A DNA stretch of 48,717 nucleotides from Clostridium sp. MCC353 (lineage in GTDB: Bacteria > Bacillota > Clostridia > Lachnospirales > Lachnospiraceae): contig NZ_WQPN01000163.1 of NCBI RefSeq assembly GCF_018785315.1, forward strand, positions 1 to 48,717, written 5' to 3'. The notes beneath the pieces are model-generated. The model was not told the origin of the DNA. It searched no databases and saw only the letters and a list, made by a program, of their open reading frames with translations. The translations under genes and the position numbers were made by a program. Shown here in pieces: positions 1 to 9,214 of the stretch (the stretch's first letter is position 1; each line of letters begins with the position of its first letter).

Positions 1-1869
1 CTCTCTTAGAAATTTATCTCCCACATTATTAATAATATATACCAACCTTTTCCTTTCATCTATGGTTAAATTCATATTATCTAAATTATTTATCACCCAC
101 TGAATTTCTCTTTTAGCTATCTTTCCAATACTTCCTTCTTTCATAAAAAATGAATCATAAAATAATGATCCTATGTTTGCTCCGAATGTAAGTTGTTCCC
201 CTACTACTACTTTACATAGCTTTTCCAAATAAATAATATTATCCACCGGAATATCCGATAAAATAATTGGTGAGTGTGATGCTAATACTAACTGTACTTT
301 TTTATTATCAAATTGTTTTGATTTATTAATCCATTCTGTTATATGTGTCAGTATATCCTGTTGCCACTTGGGATGGAGGAAAGCATCAATTTCATCAATT
401 ATTAGCAAAATACTACCACTTGTGTTTCGGGTTAACGCTTTGTATAATGTAGCAAATATATTAATCATTGCCACCTCGCCGGAAGACATCGCCTGCGGTA
501 TTATCCTAAACATTCTTCTATATACTGTGTCTATGTTGTTATAATTATTAATTATCAAATCAATAAGTTGAACAAATCCATAATTTATCGTTTGATTTAT
601 TTCTATATCTTTAATAACATCGTAATCTGTTAAAAAATTTTTGACCTGCCTATACCACCGTGATTCCTGTAATATCTTCATGTTTTCATCTTTTAATTCA
701 GAAAATTCTCTTATAATATCCAAATCTATCCTCTCTGTATTTCTTATCCGCCTTATCAACTCCTTTTTAGGTTTATTTTCAGCAGTATCTTCTATTTGCC
801 CTAAAATAATCTCGAATGACTGCTCAGTGTTAAGTTTTAAGTTTTCATTTTTTAACACTTCAAAATTAATGTTCAAAAATCCAGAATTAAACTTATTTAA
901 AAACAGTACAATCTCACAAAGTATATTGATATATATTTGCCCCCAATAACCTTGGCTAAATTTTTGATGTAAATGTTCATAAATATTCTTTCTAATAAAA
1001 ATCACAGTTTGGTCAAATGGACTTTGCTTAAAAAAATCCCTTCGACACTTAGTATATTCGCCAAATTCTGTAATACTTAACTGAAAATCACTCATAACAG
1101 GTAAAATATTTACGATTGCGCCTGGAAAATATCTGGTAGCAATTAAATAATTGTAGGCGGTTGCTGTAGCATATGATGCTTTAAAATCTGTAGTCATATT
1201 TTGTGCGTACCGGTTAATTACGTCAAAAATCATGCCATCGCTAATCTTATCAGCTCCATAATGTTTTTTTAATTCTGTATACGCTCGCTGCAATGAAAGC
1301 ATTGGTGTATAACAAAGCGACTTATGCACTCCAAATGAGCTAAATTCTGAGAAACCTTGATTATTTAATACATTATTTATCTCAAAAGCATTTGTAAAAT
1401 ACACGGTTGTAATATCATGAGCATGCTCCGCATTAAGAAATTTTATCCCGTTAATATTTTTTAAATTTATAATATCTATGGATAGATTTTCAGGATTATT
1501 TATAATAGGATCATCGACCAAAAAATATTGAAGTATTATTTCACCTGGATTACCTTCTTTTTCATAGACAGTAATTTGATATGAATCATCAGTTATATAT
1601 TCTTTATCTATGTTACAGGGGTGGACACCTTCACAGTAGTCATATATAAATCTCGTAAATGTTGTTTTTCCCGCTCCGTTATTCCCAACTATGGCGGTTA
1701 TATCAAGTATATTTTTCCCATAAAATCCTTCAACATATTCTCGGTTTTTAGATATGTACAATTCATTGCATTCTACATCATAATTAATATGATAAGCATT
1801 AGATATATTAAATGATTGATTTATAATGGTATTTTTATAATTTTTTATCCACAAAAATAAGAGTTTCAT
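1..1869 (-). CDS. AAA/OLD-like ABC-type ATPase, C-terminus outside window
   Basis: An open frame of 623 codons runs off the left edge of the window, so the C-terminus is missing. The start ATG at 1869 has a good ribosome site (AAGGGGAG, about 6 nt upstream). Walker A (GNNGAGKTT) is at residues about 62-70. An ABC-type signature (SSGE) lies near residue 460, Walker B (ILLIIDEIDAFLHP) near 486-500, and an H-loop-like LASHSP near 530. This layout, with a long middle region between the two halves of the nucleotide site, is typical of RecF/SMC-like AAA_21/OLD ATPases. Such ATPases occur in phage-defence systems (Septu PtuA, Gabija GajA, retron-associated ATPases). No nuclease domain is visible in this part; a partner or fused nuclease would lie to the left. 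Composition is very AT-rich. The ATPase call is sure; a defence role is an inference. Confidence 0.85.
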   Translation of the reverse strand, partial: MKLLFLWIKNYKNTIINQSFNISNAYHINYDVECNELYISKNREYVEGFYGKNILDITAIVGNNGAGKTTFTRFIYDYCEGVHPCNIDKEYITDDSYQITVYEKEGNPGEIILQYFLVDDPIINNPENLSIDIINLKNINGIKFLNAEHAHDITTVYFTNAFEINNVLNNQGFSEFSSFGVHKSLCYTPMLSLQRAYTELKKHYGADKISDGMIFDVINRYAQNMTTDFKASYATATAYNYLIATRYFPGAIVNILPVMSDFQLSITEFGEYTKCRRDFFKQSPFDQTVIFIRKNIYEHLHQKFSQGYWGQIYINILCEIVLFLNKFNSGFLNINFEVLKNENLKLNTEQSFEIILGQIEDTAENKPKKELIRRIRNTERIDLDIIREFSELKDENMKILQESRWYRQVKNFLTDYDVIKDIEINQTINYGFVQLIDLIINNYNNIDTVYRRMFRIIPQAMSSGEVAMINIFATLYKALTRNTSGSILLIIDEIDAFLHPKWQQDILTHITEWINKSKQFDNKKVQLVLASHSPIILSDIPVDNIIYLEKLCKVVVGEQLTFGANIGSLFYDSFFMKEGSIGKIAKREIQWVINNLDNMNLTIDERKRLVYIINNVGDKFLRE

Positions 1870-1921
1870 ATATCTCCCCTTTTTCTATTTTTTCTTAATT
1901 TATAAGTAAGCATCAATCCTA

Positions 1922-2491
1922 CTAATATCCATAGCGACTTTTATTAAATATATTCTTATCATCATCCGCTTTATCATGTTCTCTTTTCCCAAAGAATTCG
2001 TCCTCACGACTAATGATTGGATCAAACCAATCGGCTTTATCCGAAGCCCATTTAATCCATTTAATCATTTCTTCTGTAAGCGGCTGAGACTGTGTGACAG
2101 CACTTATGTATGTTCTAATCTTGCAGGCCATCTCATAATCACTTGCCCGATTTAGAAGAACCCTAGTATTTCTTTTTTCATCTTCAAGTCTCTGCTTACG
2201 TTCCTCGGCTAGCCTTTGTTTCTCTACCCATAATTTATGTTCTTCTTCCCGCTTTACGCGCTCCAAACGTAACTCTTCCGACAATTGATACATATAAATC
2301 AAAACTTCCCCTATTTGGCTCTCTAGTCTTGTCTTTGTACTGTCTTTAAAATATTTACCATCTGAAAAAACAATCCGAATTTTCCCATTATATACATTAT
2401 CAGTTTTCGGTATTCTAGGCTCAGATGCCCATCGGTGCTGCTTTTGCGCATCTTTATAAATCAACAAATCCCTAGCCTCTTCTTTTGTCAT
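1922..2491 (-). pseudogene. C-terminal half of a split conserved hypothetical protein
   Basis: This 189-codon frame begins with an ATG directly after the TAA that ends the gene at 2492-3232, in the same reading frame. It looks like the second half of one ancestral protein of about 436 residues, interrupted by a single stop codon. From memory of the family, full-length homologues in Proteobacteria and Firmicutes have a conserved N-terminal half ending in a PP..GYW.K motif, a charged helical middle, and a C-terminal W(A)..AD(W)(F/L)DP signature; WASDKADWFDP is present here near residues 147-157. Residues about 70-110 are rich in E, K, R and L and probably form a coiled coil. No convincing ribosome site precedes the ATG, so expression would need stop read-through or termination-reinitiation. 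Function is unknown. Confidence 0.6.
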
Positions 2492-3232
2492 TTAATGAGG
2501 AACTTTATCCATGGATTCCACTATTTTAAACCGCACCTTATCCTCTCGAATTTTAACAGTTAAATCTTCATAGATAACTCCCCCAAGCTGTTCGACTGCT
2601 TGAAAAAGGGCATTCATAAAATCATAAATTCTTCCCATCGAACTTTCCGAAACATCATTTACAAATAAGGGTATATCATCTCGACTAGAATGATATCTCC
2701 CTCTTCTGTCTGCCTCCTGTTTTTTCCAATCAGATATTTTCTTACGATAAGCAACCAATTTAGGATGTGGATGCGAATTGCTTTGTACCGTTAATGCTTT
2801 AGCTATTTCTATAACCTTTGTCCGTTCCTCATCATCTAAAAAATTCAATACATCTGGCAATACTTCCAATTCATATTCTTTTATTTCTTCAATGGCCTTA
2901 ACCTTATCACTTTTATTGTTTTCTGATTTTTCGTCAGATTCTTTAACAATTTTCTCTGTAGGTTCCGGTTGACGTTTTTCTTTCCGTGATACTCCTTGCT
3001 TTAGCACTTCTATCTCATCTATATCAGATTGTGGCAAGGGTGCCTTACTTACCTCTTTTCCACAAGCTATTTTTGTCCAATACCCCGATGGTGGGATCGG
3101 GATTTCATAATCTTTACAGCTTTGTAGCAGTTTAGCATAATTTAATCCATATTGCTTTGCTACACCGGAGGCAGATATTTCCCATATTTCATCATACAAT
3201 TTCTGTCTATTAATCTTTATCGTATTCTCCAT
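2492..3232 (-). pseudogene. N-terminal half of a split conserved hypothetical protein
   Basis: This frame codes for 246 residues from the ATG at 3232; a GTG at 3235 is an alternative. The ribosome site is GGGGAGG. The N-terminus looks like a small helix-turn-helix-type unit (residues about 5-30, including SGVAKQYGLNYAKL) followed by the family motif PIPPSGYWTKIACGK near 45-60. A charged linker follows, then a conserved region ending at the TAA at 2492-2494. The next codon in the same frame is the ATG of the downstream piece, so a point mutation to TAA in a longer gene is the simplest explanation. I do not know a function for the family. It sits among defence-type genes and may bind DNA. Confidence 0.6.
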
Positions 3233-3304
3233 CACTATCTACCTCCCCTTCTTTTGTACTATAGGCAAAAAGCGAAAACGCATATTCAAACAAATCAATG
3301 TCTC

Positions 3305-3640
3305 CTATTTTGCGTCTTCGCTTAATATAAAAACCAGATCATTCTTCATTTCCTGAAATTGTTCAATAATAGTTTGTAGATTCTTCTCTATACCTTGAAC
3401 CTGAACCTCTGTAATTTTTCCGTATTTATATGCTATCAAACGTTCCCCAATAATATGGTAGCTCCAGCTTTCTGAATATGATCGATCCCTCTCTTCATTA
3501 TGAATCGCAAACCCTATTGGTAAAAGATTGTTTCTCATACCAATACTAACCGCCATCGAAGATATGCCTAAATATTCTCCAGCCATCTTACATGTAATTT
3601 TTGATGCTTTGCGTATATCATCATCTGTATATCTAGCCAT
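3305..3640 (-). CDS. Small conserved hypothetical protein, possible DNA-binding
   Basis: The protein has 111 residues. The ATG at 3640 is preceded by AAGGAGGAGTG at good spacing, so translation is likely. Residues about 7-35 (DDIRKASKIT.., CKMAGEYLGIS..AVSIGMRNN) resemble a helix-turn-helix of the kind used in phage or element-borne regulators. The rest (WSYHIIGERLIAYKYGKI near 58-76, then a helical tail) matches no family I can name. There are no membrane segments and no cysteine clusters. It lies 69 nt upstream of the split gene and may be co-transcribed with it. A phage- or element-type regulator is the best guess. Confidence 0.55.
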   Translation of the reverse strand: MARYTDDDIRKASKITCKMAGEYLGISSMAVSIGMRNNLLPIGFAIHNEERDRSYSESWSYHIIGERLIAYKYGKITEVQVQGIEKNLQTIIEQFQEMKNDLVFILSEDAK

Positions 3641-3676
3641 TTTACACTCCTCCTTGAGACCGCATAATCAATATAC

Positions 3677-4773
3677 CTATTTATATTCATTTAGCTCAGC
3701 TTCAATCTCCTCAATCGTTGGCAGTGTTCCCTTAAAGTCATCTGGCACCAAATTTGAAAGTTCGTATTCTGATATTCCCAATGGCTGGCTACTGGATTCT
3801 ATTGCATATTTCGCCTGAATATTATCTTTAGATTTGCATACCAACAACCCTAAGGTCGGAGCATCCATCTCCGATTTTAGGATATGGTTGACTGCAACCA
3901 CATATGTTCCAAGTTGTCCTGTAAAAGATGGTTCAAACGCTGTAATCTTTACCTCAACTACCACATAGCAATGTAATTTGATATGATAAAACAGCATGTC
4001 AATAAAATTTTCTGTATTGCCAATTTGAATCCGATATTCACGCCCAACAAAAGCAAATCCACTTCCAAGTTCTAACAAAAATGCTGTAATATTATCCATC
4101 AATGCATCTTTTAATTCTTTTTCATTATAGTTCTTGGTCAGTGTTATAAAATCAAAATTGTAGGGATCTTTCGTAAGTTCCTGTGCTAAATCACTTCGTG
4201 CCGGTGGAAGTGTATACTCAAAATTTGTAACTGCTTTTCCTTGTCTATCAAAAAGCTTCGTATCAAGAAAATTTAGCAGCACAGCTCTGGACCAGTTATT
4301 TTCCAGTGCATTTTGTACAAAAAACAATGCCCTCTGTTGGTCCTCTTTACATTTATCCATGATAACTTTATGATGGCCCCTTGGAATCATAAAAATTATA
4401 TTCTTATCAATTTGCGCACCAGTTTGGGGTGTAATTATACTTTTAATTTGCGCATCAAATTGGGGCGTAATCTCTACATCCGAATACAGCCTGTAAAACT
4501 GATTCATATATTGTAGATTTCTTGGCGAAAATGACTTGATCTCTGGCAGTTCTTTTACTAAATCTTTGCTTATTTTTGATAAACATGGCTGCCCCATGTT
4601 ACATTCTTCTTCAATGTCTCAATATCTCGTCCAAGCAGCCAATAAAAACGAAGCATCTCATCATTTACTTTTATAGATGCCTTAATTTGGCTGGTTTTAA
4701 AACGATTGCTTACTTCAGATATCCATTTTTTATAATCACCTTCAAATTTTGCTCCTGTCAGTATATCTGCCAT
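3677..4773 (-). pseudogene. YhcG-type PDDEXK nuclease (DUF1016), broken by a -1 frameshift
   Basis: Two overlapping frames together encode a protein of about 365 residues matching the YhcG/DUF1016 family in order. The first frame (4773 to about 4580) holds the DUF1016 N-terminal part: SEVSNRFKTSQIKASIKVND, FYWLLGRDIE. The second frame (from about 4590 to 3677) holds SKDLVKELPEIKSFSPRNL and the C-terminal PD-(D/E)XK nuclease fold (FIDMLFYHIKLHCYVVVEVK, with D and the E.K pair). The join lies in a run of five A at about 4577-4581 on the minus strand. Adding one A restores W-G-S-H-V-Y-Q-K-I-S-K-D-L. YhcG-like proteins are linked to restriction-modification loci. This copy is probably inactive unless the A run allows slippage or is a sequencing error. 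Confidence 0.85.
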
Positions 4774-5354
4774 CTGCCTTACACCACGCTTCCATCAATT
4801 ATTTTCAGATATTGTCTTTTTAATTTTCTTATATAGCTTTTATTATTATACCATTGATCATACAAAAAAACATCAGAAAACAAGTTTCATATACTATATA
4901 ACTTATTAAACCGCGCTTTACTGCTCATATCCCACCATCTCTAGTTCCACATCAATCTAATTACGTTTTTCTATAAGAGAAGCAGAGCCCATGTCGCTGT
5001 CCACCAGGACTTTACACAACATATATCTCTGCCACTTTCATTCATATATTTAATTATCTAATTTACGTATTCCTTCTGTCCCAGATATTCTACTATTGCT
5101 TACAGAACTCCAGTTCATACAGTTTTAGATTTTCTTTAATACATTAGATGGCAGTATGTTTGGACAAAAGCACAATGCTTTCGCAATTTGTTGAGTGGAT
5201 AATAATGATGTCTAAAAGGCATACTTCTCCCCAAGCGGAAACGGTATGATTATCTTTACACGTCACTTTGATCCGCTTGATGTTCTAAGTCTAACAAATA
5301 CTTATCGTAGTCTGACAGAAATACTTATTCCTAAACAGTACGATATTTTTCAAA
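4774..5354. other. Intergenic, no recognisable gene
   Basis: About 580 nt without a supported gene. Stops are frequent in all frames. It lies between two damaged genes (the YhcG-type nuclease and the RhuM remnant), so it is probably eroded coding DNA, but I could not match any stretch to a family. Confidence 0.4.
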
Positions 5355-5690
5355 CTAAATTTCTGCATGAAGCTTCGCCTGCTCCTTACTGACTTTTTCC
5401 GGTCCCATCAGCAGTTCGTTCCCATTAAACGCCAGAACTCCGTCAAGCTGCTTTGCCCAGCCCTCCATACTCATCGGTATTTTTCGTTCCGCCTGCAACT
5501 CCACATAGTCAAGATAAAGTGAAACGATTCTCTCTAAATAGGACATTTTCTTTTTACTCAGATAGTTTTTAGCAACACTAACATCAGCTTTGGCACTTTT
5601 CCCATCTGACGCTGATTCCCATGCTGTTAGGCTCCTATGTTCTTTTCAACATTTACAAGCTCTACAATCAATTCGGCTAAACTGAACACT
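5355..5690 (-). pseudogene. rhuM: RhuM family protein, C-terminal remnant
   Basis: The 63 codons from 5546 and the sequence just upstream match the C-terminal third of RhuM (virulence RhuM family) proteins: SDGKSAKADVSVAKNYLS, then YLERIVSLYLDYVELQAER, then MSMEGWAKQLDGVLAFNGNE, ending in KEQAKLHAE. The frame extends upstream of 5546 without a good ribosome site. Near 5640 a one-base shift is needed to join the preceding ELIVELVNVEK segment, and nothing recognisable lies further upstream. The N-terminal two thirds of the roughly 330-residue family protein are missing. RhuM genes are often found beside restriction or toxin-type loci. This copy is not expected to function. Confidence 0.75.
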
Positions 5691-5766
5691 TTTACTTTTT
5701 CAACCACATTACCTTTATACTGTACGCCTAAACGAAAAAACATTATATAAAAAGAGCAGCATACTC

Positions 5767-6948
5767 TTAATTCTTAAAAGAATATGCACGTTCATTAAAA
5801 TCGATTCTATACGGTACATTATCTGCCCACCATGATGTAAGATACCCTTTGTCTTTTAAGTCACGCATCATAGCCCGTAATCTACTATCCATCTTATCAT
5901 CTGCTTTTTCAAATAATTCTCCCATATAGTCTACAGGATTGTCTTCCATAAGTAATATCTTAAGCAATTCCTTTGAATTTGATGGCATGATTGTTTCCTT
6001 AAGTCCGTTGTCTTTATATGGCAACACCGAAATACCTCTTTTTTTAATTTCTTCAACTAAGTTAATATCTTTTATTGTCCAATGTGTATGCATCAATTCT
6101 GTAATACTTCCTGTAAGTTCAATATCGAATTCAAACGCATACTTATGTAAATCATCATATGTTAAAACTCCTTGTTTTTGAAAATAGAACTTTATGGCCT
6201 TCTCTCTAATGACCATATCTGTAATATAACCAATATATGCATTTTTTCCCGCATAATCCTCATAAGCAAAAATACAAGGATAAGACTTTATTTCTGCTAT
6301 CTGTTTAATTCCCAACTCCCCATATACTTCTTTAATTGTTTTTGAAGTGTATGATGTCAAACATCTACTTCGCTCTAATTGATAAGAATCAGCTTCCCAG
6401 GCATCTTCGCATGATGATACCAATAAATTATATCTATTGCCTCTCAATAAATTATATTCATCTTTTTGCGAGTTAATATGTTGAATAATCGGTATTGTTT
6501 TATTCGGATTAACTTCCGGAAATGAATATTCCCCAATATTATTTAACTTAAATAATAATTGATTAAAACCATCATCATCATCCAAAAAAATAACCTGATT
6601 TCGACTCAAAAACTTAGGCTGTACATTTTCCAAATTTCTATCAAATGATACCAGTATATATTTGTTGGTTTCTTTTGAAATATTACCAATAATATAACGA
6701 TATTCCTCACCAACACCGCCACTAAATGAATCTGCCTTCCTTTTATATGTTTCCGATAAAACCACAATGACCTTCTCCGCTTCCTGCAAATTCCTAGCCA
6801 TCATTTCAACAAAATTTATGGAAGCATGCTCTTGAATCTTCATTACATCACATTCTGCCTCATATCCATTTTTCCTCAATTTTGCTACTAATTGAAGGAC
6901 AGTTTCATCTGGTTTTTCATTCACCCATGAATAACTAACAAATATCAT
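5767..6948 (-). CDS. SEFIR (TIR-like) domain protein, candidate defence effector
   Basis: The protein has 393 residues from the ATG at 6948, which is preceded by AAAGGA 8 nt away; the frame is open 35 codons further upstream, but those have no ribosome site. Residues 1-125 form a SEFIR/TIR-like domain: IFVSYSW at the N-terminus, VAKLRKNGYEAECDVMKIQE, then ARNLQEAEKVIVVLSETYKRKAD and SGGVGEEYR. The middle (about 170-310) is uncharacterised. Residues about 320-393 (SKELLKILLMEDNPVDYMGELFEKA..., LRDLKDKGYL..WADN) look like a winged-helix domain seen at the end of other sensor/effector proteins. SEFIR domains in bacteria act in abortive infection by NAD depletion (established for the family). That this copy does so is an inference. 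It is the intact gene among broken neighbours. Confidence 0.75.
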   Translation of the reverse strand: MIFVSYSWVNEKPDETVLQLVAKLRKNGYEAECDVMKIQEHASINFVEMMARNLQEAEKVIVVLSETYKRKADSFSGGVGEEYRYIIGNISKETNKYILVSFDRNLENVQPKFLSRNQVIFLDDDDGFNQLLFKLNNIGEYSFPEVNPNKTIPIIQHINSQKDEYNLLRGNRYNLLVSSCEDAWEADSYQLERSRCLTSYTSKTIKEVYGELGIKQIAEIKSYPCIFAYEDYAGKNAYIGYITDMVIREKAIKFYFQKQGVLTYDDLHKYAFEFDIELTGSITELMHTHWTIKDINLVEEIKKRGISVLPYKDNGLKETIMPSNSKELLKILLMEDNPVDYMGELFEKADDKMDSRLRAMMRDLKDKGYLTSWWADNVPYRIDFNERAYSFKN

Positions 6949-7180
6949 TTTATTATCCTTTCGTATATAAATTAAGTCTTTTTCTTTTAAAAATATACCA
7001 ACATATTTCGTGGGATTTTGTGAATAATTATTGTTTCCACAAATATTTATCAAATATATAAAATCTTGCCCCGAATCACTTCGTTGATCTTCCGGTAATT
7101 TTCACAAAATAAATGGGGATTTATTCGTCTGAGACTGTAAGCTTTCCGATCGCATCATAACCATAAAATCTAATAACTCT

Positions 7181-7501
7181 TTATTTCTGGAGTCTATCAC
7201 ATTGACAAACGATTTCACTGCCAGAAATACGTCTAATCAAATATTCTTTATTATTATATATATACAACACCGAAAACTTTTCATAACGAAATTTCGGTTT
7301 TCTTTTTAATGTTTGCATTTTATCAAGAAAAATAAAAATATCTGCAATTGTTTTTAGTAAAAAACTTTTTCCAGTCCCATTTTCCCCTAATATCAGTGTT
7401 GAAAAAGGCGCATGAGCGTCTTTGCTCTTCTCTGAAACAAATAAAACATCCAAAATATTTTTTTGATGATTTTCTACCACAATTTGTTTTAACAAAAACA
7501 T
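7181..7501 (-). pseudogene. N-terminal fragment of an AAA ATPase
   Basis: The 106-residue frame from the ATG at 7501 holds an N-terminal ATPase strand and a Walker A loop (LILGENGTGKSFLLK, residues about 36-50), then stops. ABC-type ATPases need a signature and Walker B several hundred residues later; neither is present before the SEFIR gene starts 230 nt downstream. The 105 nt before the SEFIR start stay open in the SEFIR frame and may be the 3' scar of an internal deletion. The fragment and the SEFIR gene have the same orientation, so they may once have formed a two-gene ATPase-effector locus (inference). The fragment alone should not hydrolyse ATP. Confidence 0.6.
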
Positions 7502-8005
7502 TTCACCCCTCCATCCTATCCTTCTTTTATTTGTGTCTAATTGATATTATACCTTATTGCATCACTATTTATCAATAAATAGCCGCATGATTTTCATGAG
7601 TCATAAACAAAATTTCATCTGCCCCTCGATGGTCTCTTCCTCCATCCACCACGAAAAAACATTCTCCGCTTTTTTCCACTTCGTCTTACCTCCGCCAGCA
7701 TAGATAACATCCAGCAGCTTTCCAACGGATCGTATATATGCCCGTTAGTAGGTCGGAATAGCCGAAACTCCATCCAGCGTTTTCCCGGCCATAGGGCTTC
7801 CCTGTACACTTCCGTGTTCCTAATACAAACCAATATAAATAAATTTCTCCGCTACAAACGGCGGGATACAAAACCCGAAGAGAAATAAAATTGTTTGTTT
7901 ACCAGTAATCATACTTAGCAGCCCTCTAATTCTGATAAAAAATAGTTAGCCAAGATATCTAATCTGGACTAACCATTTTCATTATGCTGTTAAAGCATAT
8001 AAATA
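7502..8005. other. Intergenic with unidentified coding-like remnant
   Basis: About 500 nt between the ATPase fragment and the ImmA gene. The part at 7615-7870 is richer in GC than its surroundings and has short minus-strand frames (for example LESCWMLSMLAEV and, in another frame, YAGGGKTKWKKAENVF). These look like protein-coding sequence broken by frameshifts, but I cannot name the family. No promoter or terminator was identified with confidence. Confidence 0.35.
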
Positions 8006-9187
8006 TTATTTGATACGAAGTAGCGGTACAATTTTATTCTCAATTTTTAGTGTCTCAGCTCTTAGATGCATCAAATCCTGTATATCTTCAATCGTAAGTA
8101 TTACTCCGTGTTTTCCAAATACGTTCAATAAACTGTTAACACTTAAAATCTTCTGTTCTAATAAAATATCGATTGCGCCTTGAAAAATCGTGTCATTGAT
8201 ATCTCCCGGTTCATCTCCTGGTTCATGTGTTCTCCAACCATTCTTTGATACTTGCCGCATCATATATTGATACTGATTCAAAGTAATTATGCTTAGTTGC
8301 CGGCTACGATACATCATTGCCTGCATTGACACTTTCCATTTTCGTTTCATAAATTGATAATATGATAAATCTGTAGGATACATTTTTATGTCCTCTCCAA
8401 ATGTATCTCTTGGCAAAAGGAGGGCACTGGCAAACATATTTGCCTGCTTTTCTCTCCCGTTAAATTCCACTTTATCTATCAAGTCGAGGCTCTCTCCCCA
8501 TGGATGTAGCAGAATATGTCCTAGCTCATGAGCCATATCTAGGTTAAGACGCTCTTTCGGTTTTGATCCTAAAGCCAATGCAATTATAAAGATATTAGCC
8601 CCATTTTTCATATGGACTCTTTGGCTAAAGGCATCTATTTTACTTTCATTAAGCTGAAATCCCGTAACTACGACTCCCTGTTCTTCCAAAACAAACTGTA
8701 GATTTTTAATCGGACCTCTACCTAGATTCCATTCATCTCTAACTTGGTCTGCTATTTTTTCAATCTCCAGCATTACTTCTGAAGAGTCCATTTCTAGCGG
8801 ATCATCGTTTCCAATAAATTCAACCTTTGGTATATTGAGTTTCGGAAATTCAACATAATCCGATAAAATCTCATGCATTTTGGCCACATACTCTAGTTTC
8901 ACGCTTTGAGCTAAACGCTCCTTTTTTCCAGCACTGGCCTGTGAACGAAAGTATGTATTCTCTGTTATAGCTGTACATTTGTCTTCATGCCAAAAGAACT
9001 CATATGGAAATTCTAACTCTCTAGCCAACGATAATACATTTTCATGGGGCGGTACATTATCCCCATTCTCATAAAATGATAATGATTGCTTGCTTATCCC
9101 AACACGCTTAGCAAGCTCTATCAGTCCAAACCCTCGGAACTGCCTTGCGCTCCTTAAACGATCACCATAAAACTTCCTCGTTTCCAT
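8006..9187 (-). CDS. XRE helix-turn-helix plus ImmA/IrrE metallopeptidase
   Basis: The protein has 393 residues from the ATG at 9187 (GGGAGAG upstream); an ATG at 9208 is possible but has a poorer site. Residues about 1-60 are an XRE/Cro-type DNA-binding domain (LRSARQFRGFGLIELAKRVGIS.QSLSFYENG). Residues about 150-280 are a zinc peptidase of the ImmA/IrrE family, with AHELGHILLHP holding HExxH and a downstream E in the helix EKQANMFASALLLP. In ICEBs1, ImmA cleaves the repressor ImmR to induce the element (established). Here repressor and protease are fused, as in PprI/IrrE-like and RosR-type regulators. It follows the DUF5986-like gene by 27 nt and shares its promoter. The C-terminal 90 residues are unassigned. 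Confidence 0.85.
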   Translation of the reverse strand: METRKFYGDRLRSARQFRGFGLIELAKRVGISKQSLSFYENGDNVPPHENVLSLARELEFPYEFFWHEDKCTAITENTYFRSQASAGKKERLAQSVKLEYVAKMHEILSDYVEFPKLNIPKVEFIGNDDPLEMDSSEVMLEIEKIADQVRDEWNLGRGPIKNLQFVLEEQGVVVTGFQLNESKIDAFSQRVHMKNGANIFIIALALGSKPKERLNLDMAHELGHILLHPWGESLDLIDKVEFNGREKQANMFASALLLPRDTFGEDIKMYPTDLSYYQFMKRKWKVSMQAMMYRSRQLSIITLNQYQYMMRQVSKNGWRTHEPGDEPGDINDTIFQGAIDILLEQKILSVNSLLNVFGKHGVILTIEDIQDLMHLRAETLKIENKIVPLLRIK

Positions 9188-9214
9188 AGTACACTCTCCC
9201 GACATCATCCATTA

